A stretch of 64,000 nucleotides of DNA from Mycobacterium sp. URHB0044 (GTDB lineage: Bacteria; Actinomycetota; Actinomycetes; Mycobacteriales; Mycobacteriaceae), in the NCBI RefSeq assembly GCF_000620625.1, contig NZ_JIAW01000003.1, positions 1 to 64,000 on the forward strand, written 5' to 3'. Positions 15,549 to 25,314 of the stretch are shown piece by piece (positions within the stretch are counted from its first letter, which is position 1; each line of letters opens with the position of its first letter). The notes under the pieces are model-generated. The model saw only the letters and a list, made by a program, of their open reading frames with translations. It ran no database searches and had not been told where the DNA came from. A program made the translations under genes and the position numbers.

Positions 15549-16136
15549 ATGACGGAGTTGGAGAAGGGCCCGCGAGGCCTGCGCCGCGGCAGGGGCGCAC
15601 GGGAGCGCATCATCGCCGCGTCACGACAACTGTTTCGCGATCAAGGCATCAACAGCACCGGCCTGGATCAGCTCTGCGCGGTGGCCCAGGTGTCCAAGCG
15701 CACCTTCTACCAGCACTTCACCGGCAAGGATGAACTGATCGCCGAACACCTACGCCGATTCGACCCCGACGTCCTGCCCGAGGTGTTCGACCGCACCGAC
15801 CTCACCCCCCGCGAGCGGCTCCTCGCCGCCTTCGACATCCAATCGCCCTTGTGCCCGTTCATCGCAGCGTCCGTCGAACTCCACGACCCGGACCATCCGG
15901 CACGCGTACAGGCACGCGACTACAAGACGGCGTTTGCCGCGCGGTTCACCGAAACCGCCCGCGAGGCCGGCGCCACCGACCCCGAACAGCTCGGCGAACA
16001 ACTGGCGCTGCTCTTGGATGGCGCCTCGGCCCGCAGCCGAGTCCTCAACTCCGACACGTTCGCCACCGCGGCCGCCATTGCCGCCGTCCTCGTCGACAAC
16101 GCGGTCCCCGCGGAAGCGGTGACGAGCTCCTCATGA
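15549..16136 (+). CDS. TetR/AcrR family transcriptional regulator
   Basis: A 195-residue TetR regulator with N-terminal helix-turn-helix RERIIAASRQLFRDQGINST followed by GLDQLCAVAQVSKRTFYQHF at about residues 20-62. CPFIAASVELHDPDHPAR in the C-terminal domain is a feature of a TetR subgroup that often controls adjacent SDR or redox operons. It faces the SDR operon across a 128-base promoter with repeated sites and is most simply its repressor. Its stop overlaps the end of the convergent cyclase/ATPase gene by 6 bases. Confidence 0.85.
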   Translation: MTELEKGPRGLRRGRGARERIIAASRQLFRDQGINSTGLDQLCAVAQVSKRTFYQHFTGKDELIAEHLRRFDPDVLPEVFDRTDLTPRERLLAAFDIQSPLCPFIAASVELHDPDHPARVQARDYKTAFAARFTETAREAGATDPEQLGEQLALLLDGASARSRVLNSDTFATAAAIAAVLVDNAVPAEAVTSSS

Positions 16137-19100
16137 CAACTGCTTGAGAACCGCCTGCGCATCAAGAAGGTCGGCGGTGTCGTGCCCCTCGGTGAACCAG
16201 TCGTAGATGGGCGAAAGTAACTGGCGGACGTCATCAATCCGGTTGTCCTCCAGCCATATTCGTGCCATGCTCGTCGCCGCGCGCAGCTCCCACGACTTCG
16301 CCTGCTGGTCGCGGGCCACCGCGAGGGCCTGCTCGAAGCAACGCTGCGCTCCGGCCCGGTCCGGGCCGTCCTGCCGAAGCAACAGCTCACCGCGGATGCG
16401 GTGTACCTCGGCCAGGTAGAGCCGTTCGTCGTTGCGCTGCACCCATTCCAGCGCCTCGTCGAGCGCACTGAAGCCCTCCTGAAACTGTCCGCTGATCCCG
16501 TAGGCGTCCGCGACGACCGCAAGAAACCACGGCCACACGGCACCCATCCGAAATGCCCGACGACGGTCCATCGCCTCAACGATGTCGGCGATGCCGGCTG
16601 TCACGTCACCGAGCTGGACGCGGGCCCACCCCCGGGGCAGCAGACACCACAGCGCCAGGGGAAGCGCCCCGCTTGCAGTGGAGATCTCTAGCGCCACCTC
16701 GGCTTTGGCCTTCGCGGGTTCGGGCTCCCGTCGAAGTTGAGCAAGTTGTGCGGAGAAGAGAAGCACGATGCTGACGCTGTAGGGATGCTGAAGTTCTTCT
16801 GCGTGTGCCAGCGTCGCATCCATCGCCTCGCACGCTTGCGAGGGATAGCCGAGAACCCAATTGGCGAGGGCATGCAGGTATCCGCAGACGATTCCCGGAT
16901 TCTGGTTATAGGCGGCGATACCCGTGCGGTGCTGCTCGGGGTCGTAGAAATCCAGGCCTTTGCGACTGTGTTCGCGCACTTCGACGACGTCGCCCTGCCA
17001 CCAAGCGACGTAGGCCAGCATCCAATGCGCCGCGGCCAACGCGAGCGCATCTTGGTGGGGTTCGGCGAGTTCCAGAAACTCCTCAGCCAAGGCTCGAGCC
17101 TCGCGCATCTGCCCGCGCAGGATCTTGCCGTAGGCCATTCCGCACAGTGCGGGGAATTGCGCCGCTGCGTCGCCCAGGTTCCGTGCCAGCTCAAGGGCGC
17201 GGGCGTGGATGTGCTCCACCGCGTGCGGACCGACCACAACGTTCATTGCGGGGGCCAACACCTGCAGAAGTGACAACTCGCGCGCGTCACGCTGGGTTGT
17301 ATCCGGCAGCTCGCCAAGGAGGTCGAGTCCACGGTTCGCATGGTTGGCGGCCTCTTGGCTGGCATGGCGCTGAATCGCTCGTCTGGCGGCGGCGAGCCAG
17401 TAGGGCACGGCCTGGTCTATCAGCCCCGCCTCGGTGTAGTGGCGCGCCAGCACCTCGGGTTGGGTTTCGACGAGGTCGTTGAAGTCCGATTCCAAGGTGG
17501 CAGCTATCCGCTGGTGGTGTTGCTGTCGTGTGCTCTTGAGCAGTGACTGGTACGCCGCATCTTGAATGAGTGCGTGCTTGAAGCGGTACGTCGCGCCGGG
17601 TGGCGCTCCAGTCTGATGCAGAAACTCGGCGGCGACGAGCTGCGCAAGGCCATCCTGCACGAGGTGCTCGCCCCACGGCGAGACGGCTTGCAGCAGGGAG
17701 TACGAGAACTCGCGACCGATCGCCGCCGCGAGTTGCGCCAATCCCTTGATCGTCGAAAGGCGGTCGAGTCGGGCCATCAGCGAGTCGTGCAGGGTGTTCG
17801 GAATGGCCAGCGGCGGTAGCGGCCCGGCCAATTCGTATCGGCCGCGCTTCTCCTCGAGCAGCCCCGACTCGAGGAGTGTCTTGGTGAGTTCCTCGATGAA
17901 CAGTGGCACGCCGTCGGTCCGCGTCACCATGTCGGCCACGATCTCGTCGGGCAGGGTCTTCCCTCCGGCCACCCGACGAATCAGTTCCGTCGCGTCGGTC
18001 TTCGTCAGCCGCGCGAGGTCGACCTCGGTGACGTTGGGATTGCCGGTCCACGGGCTGCGGAATTCCGGCCGGCAGGTGAGCACCGCGAGGATGCGCGCCT
18101 CGTGGATCTGCTCGATCAGCTGTGTCAGAAACTCCACCGTGGTCGGGTCCATCCAGTGCAGGTCCTCGACGACGAACAGCACCGGTTGGATTACGGCTCT
18201 GCGATGAAGAATCGAGGAAAGCGCCAGCATCGTCTGCTGCTTCTGCTGGTCTGGCGGCAGGTCCGGGAAGTCCTGCCCGTCAGGCGGAATGGACAGCAGG
18301 GAACACAGGTGAGGCAGGTCATCCCCCAGGGGAAGGCCGCTTTCGGCAAAGAACGTCTCCAGTTTGCGCAGCTTGTCGGCGGACGACTCCTGGCGCTCGA
18401 AGTGCAGGACCACCCTCTCGAACAGATCGATGAACGGGTAGAACGCAGTGTCCTGGTGATACGGCGACGCTTGGCACGGTGTGAGCCACGCCTGATCGTC
18501 GACGGCATGTTCGGTCAGCGCATGCACCAGCCTCGATTTGCCGATGCCCGCCTCGCCGGTGACGAGGACGACGTGCCCACGACCGTTCGAGGCCGCTGCC
18601 CAGCATTCTTCGAGCAGGCGGACTTCGGCGTCGCGACCCACGAGCGGGGTGAGCCCGGTAGCGCCGACTGCCTCCAGTCGCGTGCGGGCGCTGCTCTCGC
18701 GAAGAACCTGGTAGAGCTCCAGCGGTGTTGCGACGCCTTTGAGGGGCGGCGTGCCGAGCGACCGACAGGTGAAGTAGCCGCCGACGAGCTGATGGGTCAA
18801 CGGCCCGATCACCAGGCTGTTGGGTGCCGCGACGCCCTCCAGCCGGGCTGCGATGTTGGGCGTGTCACCCAGTGCCATCAATTCGTGCCTGCCCTCACCG
18901 ACCACCTCGCCGACGACCACGAGTCCGGTGTGGCAGCCCAGTCGAACGGCCAGCTCCACGCCGTGCTTTTCACGTAGGTCGGCGTTGAGTGCCTCGATGG
19001 CACCGACGATGCCCAGCCCGGCCCGGACCGCCCGCTGGGCGTCGTCCTCGTGGGCGCGGGGATAGCCGAAGAAGACGAGCAGGCCATCGCCGAGGTATTG

Positions 19101-19463
19101 GGCGATGTGGCCGTCGAAGTGCTCGATCACCTTGCCGCAGGTGTCGTAGTAGGCGCGCATCACCTCGCGCAGATCCTCGGGATCGAGCTGTCGGGACAGC
19201 GGCGTCGAGTCCACCAAGTCGCAGAACAGCACCGTCAGCTGGCGTCGCTCTGCGTCGTCCGGATCCGGATCGGCTCGAATCGTCCACACCAGACCCCGCC
19301 CGTCGTCGCTGACGTGGTCGGCGTGGGCGTACTGCAACTCGGCGCGCAATGCGTCCAATCGGTCGTCGTCGAGACCGAAGTGCTCCTTGAGGGCGCGGTG
19401 CGATACCCGGCCGCGCGCCTGGAGCAGCGCGACCACTTCATCGAGCACTGCATAGAAGTCCAT
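16131..19463 (-). CDS. Class III nucleotidyl cyclase + AAA ATPase + TPR-repeat regulator
   Basis: A 1110-residue multidomain protein. Residues 1-62 form a small winged-helix-like region (VSHRALKEHFGLDDDRLDAL). Residues about 72-255 are a class III adenylate/guanylate cyclase domain: metal aspartates in FCDLVDST (D82) and GDGLLVFF (D126), and GDTPNIAARL with the transition-state Asn203 and Arg207. An AAA-type ATPase follows, with Walker A GEAGIGKSR at 303-311 and Walker B VLFVVEDLHWMD around 420-431. The last 500 residues are helical TPR-like repeats. This is a common mycobacterial signalling architecture; cAMP production is likely since metal and transition-state residues are kept. The signal it senses is unknown. 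Confidence 0.9.
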   Translation of the reverse strand: MDFYAVLDEVVALLQARGRVSHRALKEHFGLDDDRLDALRAELQYAHADHVSDDGRGLVWTIRADPDPDDAERRQLTVLFCDLVDSTPLSRQLDPEDLREVMRAYYDTCGKVIEHFDGHIAQYLGDGLLVFFGYPRAHEDDAQRAVRAGLGIVGAIEALNADLREKHGVELAVRLGCHTGLVVVGEVVGEGRHELMALGDTPNIAARLEGVAAPNSLVIGPLTHQLVGGYFTCRSLGTPPLKGVATPLELYQVLRESSARTRLEAVGATGLTPLVGRDAEVRLLEECWAAASNGRGHVVLVTGEAGIGKSRLVHALTEHAVDDQAWLTPCQASPYHQDTAFYPFIDLFERVVLHFERQESSADKLRKLETFFAESGLPLGDDLPHLCSLLSIPPDGQDFPDLPPDQQKQQTMLALSSILHRRAVIQPVLFVVEDLHWMDPTTVEFLTQLIEQIHEARILAVLTCRPEFRSPWTGNPNVTEVDLARLTKTDATELIRRVAGGKTLPDEIVADMVTRTDGVPLFIEELTKTLLESGLLEEKRGRYELAGPLPPLAIPNTLHDSLMARLDRLSTIKGLAQLAAAIGREFSYSLLQAVSPWGEHLVQDGLAQLVAAEFLHQTGAPPGATYRFKHALIQDAAYQSLLKSTRQQHHQRIAATLESDFNDLVETQPEVLARHYTEAGLIDQAVPYWLAAARRAIQRHASQEAANHANRGLDLLGELPDTTQRDARELSLLQVLAPAMNVVVGPHAVEHIHARALELARNLGDAAAQFPALCGMAYGKILRGQMREARALAEEFLELAEPHQDALALAAAHWMLAYVAWWQGDVVEVREHSRKGLDFYDPEQHRTGIAAYNQNPGIVCGYLHALANWVLGYPSQACEAMDATLAHAEELQHPYSVSIVLLFSAQLAQLRREPEPAKAKAEVALEISTASGALPLALWCLLPRGWARVQLGDVTAGIADIVEAMDRRRAFRMGAVWPWFLAVVADAYGISGQFQEGFSALDEALEWVQRNDERLYLAEVHRIRGELLLRQDGPDRAGAQRCFEQALAVARDQQAKSWELRAATSMARIWLEDNRIDDVRQLLSPIYDWFTEGHDTADLLDAQAVLKQLS

Positions 19464-19719
19464 GACCGTCCCCCGCCAGACATGTCAATGGTGCAGCAGT
19501 AACCGGCGATATCTAGCGGAATGGGCAAACGTTGTAGCCCGGTGTGAGCCCCGCCACAAACGGGTAAACTCTTTGCTAGAGGGGTCTCGAGGGGGTCGTG
19601 AGATGGAACGACGTCCAGCACAGGGCGCCAATCCACCTTCCTAACATCGCACAGCGCTGCGTTGCCAAACCTGCACGATGCGGTTCGGTAAACGCAGTCG
19701 GGACGCACAGGAGGTCACG

Positions 19720-19953
19720 ATGAAACTGAAGAAGATCGCCGCAACCGCATTGGCGGCCGGGGCACTGGGATTCGGGGCGCTCGCCGGGGCCAGTCCCGCC
19801 AGCGCCGATGACTGGAACCCGTTCATCCCGTTCCCCTGGCCATCACCCGGGCAAATAAGCCAGCTGCCATTCGTGCCCCCGCCGGGGCAGATCAGCCAGC
19901 TGCCGTTCGTTCCGCCGCCCGGGCACTGGAACAAACCATGGAAGTGGTTCTGA
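19720..19953 (+). CDS. Small secreted Pro-rich repeat protein
   Basis: A 77-residue protein starting at the ATG 5 bases after a perfect AGGAGG. The N-terminus is a signal peptide (MKLKKIAATALAAGALGFGA, cleavage after ASA before DDWNP at about 32). The mature region contains a 12-residue unit, PGQISQLPFVPP, twice in tandem (36-base DNA unit from 19846) and the start of a third, ending PGHWNKPWKWF. It is highly aromatic/proline rich with no cysteine. Function unknown. The 256-base gap before it holds no gene I can support. Confidence 0.75.
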   Translation: MKLKKIAATALAAGALGFGALAGASPASADDWNPFIPFPWPSPGQISQLPFVPPPGQISQLPFVPPPGHWNKPWKWF

Positions 19954-20015
19954 TCGGGCGAACGTAACGACGCCGCGGCGGTTGCCTTGCGCTGCAAGGC
20001 AACCGCCTTGCGGGG

Positions 20016-21269
20016 TCAGTATCTGCCGAAGGCCAATGCGACGTTGTGCCCGCCGAATCCGAACGAATTGCTCACGGCGTACCGGTAATTGCCGGGCGCG
20101 CAGTCGCCGGCCACGACATCGAGGTCGATCTCGGGGTCGAGGTCGGCGAGATTCAACGTCGGCGGGATGACGCCGTCGCGCAACGCCATCACGGTCAGGA
20201 TGGCCTCGACTGCGCCGACCGCCCCGACCGAATGGCCCAGCGCCGCCTTGGGTGCGTAGACCGCCGGCCGGTGGCTGCCCATCGCGTTGTTGATGGCCTT
20301 CCCTTCGGCCACGTCGCCAACGGTGGTACCCGTCGCATGGGCGTTGACGTGATCGATGTCGGTGGGCACCAACCCGGCGAGCTCCATCGCCTGTGTCATC
20401 GCGTGTCCGGCCTCTTCGCCGCTGGGGTCCGGCGCCACGATGTGGTAGCCGTCCGAGGTGATGCCCGCACCCATCACTCGGCCGACGATGTTCGCGCCAC
20501 GGGCCTTGGCGTGCTCCTCGGTCTCGATCACCATGAGCGCGCCCGCCTCGCCGAACACGAAGCCATTGCGGTTCTTGTCGAACGGACGGCACGCGCCGGC
20601 CGGGTCGTCGTTGGTGGTGGACAACACGATGCGCATCGCGGCGAAGGCCGCGATGGGCACGGCCTCGATCTTCGTCTCCACGCCGCCGCAGATCGCCATG
20701 TCGGCGCGGCCGAGCACGATGCTCTGCCACGCGTGGGCGATGGCCTCGGCGCCGGATGCGCACGCCGACACCGGGGTAAAGACACCGGCCTTGGCGTGGC
20801 GTTCCAGCCCGACGGCGGCTGACGCGGCGTTGGGCATGTACTTCTGCACACCCAGCGGGTACACCGCCCTGGTGCCGCGTGCCCGGATGTCGTCGTAGCC
20901 GTAAACCAGTTCCTCGGTGGAGCCCATCCCGGTGCCGATGGACACCATCAGCCGCCTCGGATCGACATCGGGAGATCCGGCGTCCGCCCACACCCGTCGG
21001 CCCAGAATCGTGGACATCTTCCCCAGATACGACAGCCGACGCAGCTCTATCCGCGTGAGCTCGTGATCGAAGTCCTCGAGGAGGTGGCCGCCGATGCGGA
21101 CGGGAAGGTCGAACTGCTCGACGAACGGATCCTCCAGCTGATGGATGCCACTTTGCCCGTCTAACAGCTTCTTCCACGTATTCTCGGCGTCGGTGGCCAG
21201 GGCGGTCGTCATCGCCATTCCCGTGACGACCACGTCTGGAAATCCGTTGCCCGTCGACAGGTTCGTCAT
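20016..21269 (-). CDS. Beta-ketoacyl-ACP synthase, KasA/KasB-like
   Basis: A 417-residue condensing enzyme. The full catalytic set is present: Cys170 in [10 protein letters not shown], His311 in NAHATGTT, Lys341 and His346 in [11 protein letters not shown], at nearly the positions known for mycobacterial KasA. It should elongate acyl-ACP with malonyl-ACP in the FAS-II/mycolate or a related lipid pathway. It stands alone, without acpM, fabD or the second kas gene nearby, so it is not the core fas-II operon and may be a dedicated or extra KAS. ATG at 21269 is used because the family aligns from there. Confidence 0.85.
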   Translation of the reverse strand: MTNLSTGNGFPDVVVTGMAMTTALATDAENTWKKLLDGQSGIHQLEDPFVEQFDLPVRIGGHLLEDFDHELTRIELRRLSYLGKMSTILGRRVWADAGSPDVDPRRLMVSIGTGMGSTEELVYGYDDIRARGTRAVYPLGVQKYMPNAASAAVGLERHAKAGVFTPVSACASGAEAIAHAWQSIVLGRADMAICGGVETKIEAVPIAAFAAMRIVLSTTNDDPAGACRPFDKNRNGFVFGEAGALMVIETEEHAKARGANIVGRVMGAGITSDGYHIVAPDPSGEEAGHAMTQAMELAGLVPTDIDHVNAHATGTTVGDVAEGKAINNAMGSHRPAVYAPKAALGHSVGAVGAVEAILTVMALRDGVIPPTLNLADLDPEIDLDVVAGDCAPGNYRYAVSNSFGFGGHNVALAFGRY

Positions 21270-21476
21270 GGCGAAGCCCCCTGTTCCGCGCGCTCCCCGC
21301 CGCATCTCAGGCCGTCAAGTTTAGGCGCAGCAGCCGAGCCGGGCTGAGAAACGGCCGTTGAGCTTTCGTCGCGACGAGCCGCTACCGGCCGCGAAACGCA
21401 CCGCACTCGGAGTATCAGCCGCGAAACGAAGTATTGGCACAGGTGACGGTTGAAAGTCATTGCGCCACAGGCGGCA

Positions 21477-23072
21477 CTAGAAGCCGACGGCCTGCCCGTC
21501 GCGGCGCGGGTCGCTGGCCCCGAGATAGCCGTCGGGCAGCCGCCAGATCGCCTGGCAACTGCCGAATTGGTTGTAATCGTCGACCACGACGAGATCGTGT
21601 CCGCGCCGGCGGAGCTCGTCGACCGTCGCCTGCGGGAAGCCGTCCTCGACGCTCACCTTCATGCCGTGAATCCAGCGGAACCGCGGTCCGTCGCACGCCG
21701 CCTGCGGGTTCTGGCCGTAGTCGGCGATGCGCACCACCAGCTGCATGTGCCCTTGGGGTTGCATGGTGCCGCCCATCACCCCGAAGCTCATCACCGGTGC
21801 GCCGTCCTTGGTCAGGAAGCCAGGAACGATGGTGTGGTACGGGCGTTTTCGTGGCCCGACCACGTTGGGGTGACCCGGCGTGGCACTGAACTCGGTGCCG
21901 CGATTCTGCAACGAGATCCCGGTGCCCGGCACCACGACGCCGGATCCGAAGCCGTAGTAATTGGACTGGATCATCGACACCATCATTCCGGCGGCATCGG
22001 CGGCCGTGAGATACACCGTGCCGCCCGTCGGCGGCCTGCCCGCCACGACCGGGGTGGCGCGCTGCGGGTCGATCAGCGTCGACCGTTGTCTCAGGTAGTC
22101 GGCGTCCAGCAGGTGTTCCGGCGGCACAGGCATGTGGTCGATGTCGGCGACGTAGGCCAGTGCATCGGCGAAGGCCAGCTTGATCGCCTCGAGCTGTAGG
22201 TGCACGCTGTCCGCCGAATCCACTGGGAGCGACGACATGTCGAAGTGCTGGAGGATCCCGAGTGCGATCAACGCGACGATTCCCTGACCGTTGGGTGGGA
22301 TCTCGTGCAGCGTGTAGCCGCGGTAGTCGATGCTGATCGGGTCGACCCAGTCGACGCGGTGCGCGGCCAAGTCGGACGCCAGCATGGCACCGCCGTTCGC
22401 CGTCGAGTGCGCCTCCATGGCGACTGCGAGCTCGCCGCGATAGAAGGCCTCGCCGCCCGTCGCCGCGATCGACTCCAGCGTCGCCGCATGCGCGGGAAGG
22501 CGGAACCGCTCGCCCGCGGCCGGCGCCCGACCATCGGGAAGGAAGGCTTCCGCGAAGCCGGGTTGCGACCGCAACTCCGGCACCTGCGCGGCCCACTGCC
22601 CAGCAACCGTCGGGGAGACGAGAAACCCGTCGCGGCCGTAGCCGATCGCCGGCTCGAAGAGCCGGGCGAACGGCAGCCTGCCGAACCGGGCGTGCAGTTC
22701 GGTCCACGCCGACACCGCCCCCGGCACGGTGACGGAGTTCCAGCCGCGTACGGGAATCCGCTCGCCCCGGAAGTACTCCGGCGTCCACGCTGCAGGCGAC
22801 CGCCCCGAGGCGTTCAACCCGTGCAGCTTCTCGCCGTCCCAGACGATGGCGAAGGCATCCGAGCCGATGCCGTTCGACACCGGCTCGACGAGGGTGAGCG
22901 TGATCGCGGCGGCGAGGGCCGCGTCGACCGCGCTCCCCCCGTCGGCCAGCATCGCCAGACCGGCCTGGGCGGCGAGCGGCTGCGACGTGCAAACCACGTT
23001 GCGTGCCAGCACGGGCTTGCGGGGCCAGGCGTAGGGCAGCTCCCAGGAGAACGGAACGGTCACCGGCGCCAT
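21477..23072 (-). CDS. Gamma-glutamyltransferase family protein
   Basis: A 531-residue member of the Ntn-hydrolase gamma-glutamyltransferase family. The self-cleavage/nucleophile threonine lies in GGTVYLTAADAAGMMVSMIQ, where the family has T-x-x-x-x-V-x-D/A; SNYYGFGSGVVVPGTGISLQ and PYHTIVPGF are the conserved downstream elements. There is no signal peptide, unlike periplasmic GGTs, so it is probably cytosolic, as in acylase/GGT-like mycobacterial proteins. It would hydrolyse or transfer gamma-glutamyl groups or hydrolyse an acyl-amide. Stands alone with 37 bases to the next minus-strand gene upstream. Confidence 0.85.
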   Translation of the reverse strand: MAPVTVPFSWELPYAWPRKPVLARNVVCTSQPLAAQAGLAMLADGGSAVDAALAAAITLTLVEPVSNGIGSDAFAIVWDGEKLHGLNASGRSPAAWTPEYFRGERIPVRGWNSVTVPGAVSAWTELHARFGRLPFARLFEPAIGYGRDGFLVSPTVAGQWAAQVPELRSQPGFAEAFLPDGRAPAAGERFRLPAHAATLESIAATGGEAFYRGELAVAMEAHSTANGGAMLASDLAAHRVDWVDPISIDYRGYTLHEIPPNGQGIVALIALGILQHFDMSSLPVDSADSVHLQLEAIKLAFADALAYVADIDHMPVPPEHLLDADYLRQRSTLIDPQRATPVVAGRPPTGGTVYLTAADAAGMMVSMIQSNYYGFGSGVVVPGTGISLQNRGTEFSATPGHPNVVGPRKRPYHTIVPGFLTKDGAPVMSFGVMGGTMQPQGHMQLVVRIADYGQNPQAACDGPRFRWIHGMKVSVEDGFPQATVDELRRRGHDLVVVDDYNQFGSCQAIWRLPDGYLGASDPRRDGQAVGF

Positions 23073-23109
23073 CCTAGAAGCCGGGCCTCCCGCTCACCGG
23101 CGGCAGCGA

Positions 23110-23367
23110 TTAGCGGTACCACCCCCATGGCCAGCCGTGCCAGCCGCGATAGCCATGCCAACCGCGGTCTCCGTAGTAGTAGCCGCCACTGTGATACCCG
23201 CCGTAGTACCCGCCGCCGTAACGGGCCTGCACGACGTGCCCGTCCATGGCGGCCACTGCAGGCTGCGCCGGAGCGGGATCGGCCATGGCCGACGGTGCAA
23301 CGGCGATGGCGACCGCAGCAGCGCCCGCCGCCAACGCCGGCGTGATGTACTTCAAACCAATTCGCAT
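23110..23367 (-). CDS. Small secreted Gly/Tyr/Trp-rich protein
   Basis: An 85-residue protein with AGGAG before the ATG at 23367. The signal peptide runs through YITPALAAGAAAVAIAVAPS, with cleavage after AMA before DPAPAQ at about 30. The mature part ends in a low-complexity stretch of Gly, Tyr, His and Trp (ARYGGGYYGGYHSGGYYYGD, then repeated WHGYRGWHGW). No cysteine. This type of tail is common among small mycobacterial exported proteins without known function. Confidence 0.7.
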   Translation of the reverse strand: MRIGLKYITPALAAGAAAVAIAVAPSAMADPAPAQPAVAAMDGHVVQARYGGGYYGGYHSGGYYYGDRGWHGYRGWHGWPWGWYR

Positions 23368-23506
23368 GGTGCTACTCCTCTTTCGGGGACGGTCTGTCCT
23401 CACCTCTCCAGGGTTGCGCCGCACCGCGATCATGGCCTCACCGCTGGGACCCATTCGCACCCCCCACTAGCTGCAATGGCACCACCGATCGGCGTACCGT
23501 CGAACC

Positions 23507-23962
23507 ATGGCCAACCGGGACGAATTCCACCCAGACTTGACGTCCACAGCTGCCGATCGGATCCACACCCGCGTGCACCACGTGAAGAGTTCGGAGCTCA
23601 GCACCGGCACCGCCCAGACCGAGGGCATGCAACGATTCGCCGCGATCAGCGGCGCCACGGTCGGTTCGGAGAAGCTCTGGATGGGCGAAACCCACGTTTC
23701 GCCGAACACGATGTCGGACAACCATCACCATGGCGAGTCGGAAACCGCGATCTTCGTCCGAGATGGTCACCCGCAGTTCGTGTTTCACGACGGCGTCGAG
23801 GAAGTCCGCATCGCCGCCGCGCCGGGCGACTACGTCTTCGTCCCGCCCTACGTGCCGCACCGGGAAGAGAACCCGGATCCCGACCATCCGGCCGTGGTCG
23901 TGATTGCGCGCAGTACCCAGGAGGCAATCGTGGTCAATCTGCCAGAGTTGTACGCACTCTGA
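23507..23962 (+). CDS. Cupin-domain protein
   Basis: A 151-residue cupin. Metal-binding motif 1 is NHHHGESETAIFVRDG (two or three histidines and a glutamate) and motif 2 is DYVFVPPYVPHREEN with the third histidine. It is likely a small metal-dependent enzyme or sensor. An ATG at 23507 starts directly at the conserved region. Divergent from the secreted protein gene at 23367; 139 bases separate them. No partner gene. Confidence 0.8.
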   Translation: MANRDEFHPDLTSTAADRIHTRVHHVKSSELSTGTAQTEGMQRFAAISGATVGSEKLWMGETHVSPNTMSDNHHHGESETAIFVRDGHPQFVFHDGVEEVRIAAAPGDYVFVPPYVPHREENPDPDHPAVVVIARSTQEAIVVNLPELYAL

Positions 23963-24119
23963 TTCTGACGTGGGCTCTTTCGCCGTAGCCAAACAGCGGA
24001 CCTCGTAGGGCAAATGGGCACTTACGGCTAGGTTAATTGTTGCCGCTGCACCTTCTGCCTGGACTGACGCACGCGTACATTTCGCCTTCGTCCCCACTTT
24101 CTGACTTTGAGGCGGCTCC

Positions 24120-25295
24120 ATGCATTTCTCCGTTGGCAAACCAATCCTGGCCATGGTGTCGGTGGCCTGTATCGCCGTGCCCGCCGGCACACTGGACGCC
24201 ACCGCGGCAGCGTCGACGGGCTCGACCGTTCAGATTGCGGCGGCGGCGCCGCTTGCCGTCGGTGCGGAACCGTCGCTCCTGGACATCCTGTCCTTCCCGT
24301 ACCACAACGCCTACGGCATCGCCGTCGGCGTCGGCACCGCAGCCAATGCGGGGCTGCAGCTGGCCCTGCTGCCGGTCTCGATCGTCAGCTTCGTGGCGGT
24401 GAACAAGACCGACCTGATCCCGGCGTACATCCAGACGGTGCAGAAGAACCTCGCCAACGCGATTCCCGGCATCATCAAGGCCATCCAGACCGAGGTCGCC
24501 TATGACCAGAATCTGTTCGGGCAGTTGGGTGGCGGCAGCGCAACGCAACTCGCGTTGAAGTCCGACCCCACCGTGACCGCTGCTGCCGACGTGACGAGCA
24601 GTCAGCTGCTGAACCTGTTGACGTTCCCGGTGCACAACGCCTATGGACTCGCGGTCGGGTTCGGCACGGCCGCCAACGCGGTGCTTCAGCTGGCCCTGCT
24701 GCCGGTCTCGATCGCCAGCTTCGTCGCGGTCAACAAGACCGACCAGATTCCGGCCTACATCCAGACGGTGCAGAAGAATCTCGCCAACGCGATACCGACC
24801 ATCATCAAGGCCGTGCAGACCGAGGTCGACTACGACCGAAACCTGTTCGGCCAGTTGGGGTCCGTCGCCACCGCCACCACCAGCAGTACGCAACTGAGCT
24901 TGACGTCCGCCGCCGAACCGCGTTCGTCGGCAACCGAGATCGAGGCGAAGGCAACGAGTACCGAGCCGGCGGCGGCCGAACCCGTCGGCGACAAGGACGT
25001 CGAGAAGACGGGCACTACGCCAAAGTCGAAGGCCAGCACGCTGGAGAAGCTGCCTACCGAAACCCCCGAGAAGTCCGGTAGCACGCCCAAGCCCGTCGAG
25101 GAACCCAGCACCGAGGGCACCAAGGCCGCCGACGACGAAGCGACCAAGGGGACCGTCGAGGCCAAGCCCACGACTCCGCACACCACGGCCAACACCACGG
25201 CCAACACCACCAAGGTGGAACCGGCCACACCGAAGGCGGCCGAATCGGACAAGGGCGAGTCCGAAGGCTCTGACAGCAGTGACTCGGCCAAGTAG
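24120..25295 (+). CDS. Secreted protein with internal 110-residue duplication and Thr/Lys/Glu-rich tail
   Basis: A 391-residue exported protein. After a signal peptide (residues 1-31) come two copies of an approximately 85-residue module, 53-137 and 163-247, offset by exactly 110 residues. Each runs FPxHNAYGxAVGxGTAANA, LQLALLPVSI, FVAVNKTD, IPAYIQTVQKNLANAIP, IIKAxQTEVxYDxNLFGQLG. The middle of each module is hydrophobic and amphipathic. Residues 250-391 are low complexity, rich in T, S, P, E and K with TTANTTANTTK, and look disordered and possibly glycosylated. I do not recognise the family; similar repeated proteins occur in mycobacteria as exported proteins of unknown function. It ends 20 bases before a strong terminator. 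Confidence 0.75.
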   Translation: MHFSVGKPILAMVSVACIAVPAGTLDATAAASTGSTVQIAAAAPLAVGAEPSLLDILSFPYHNAYGIAVGVGTAANAGLQLALLPVSIVSFVAVNKTDLIPAYIQTVQKNLANAIPGIIKAIQTEVAYDQNLFGQLGGGSATQLALKSDPTVTAAADVTSSQLLNLLTFPVHNAYGLAVGFGTAANAVLQLALLPVSIASFVAVNKTDQIPAYIQTVQKNLANAIPTIIKAVQTEVDYDRNLFGQLGSVATATTSSTQLSLTSAAEPRSSATEIEAKATSTEPAAAEPVGDKDVEKTGTTPKSKASTLEKLPTETPEKSGSTPKPVEEPSTEGTKAADDEATKGTVEAKPTTPHTTANTTANTTKVEPATPKAAESDKGESEGSDSSDSAK

Positions 25296-25314
25296 CCACT
25301 GACGTACGGCAGGT

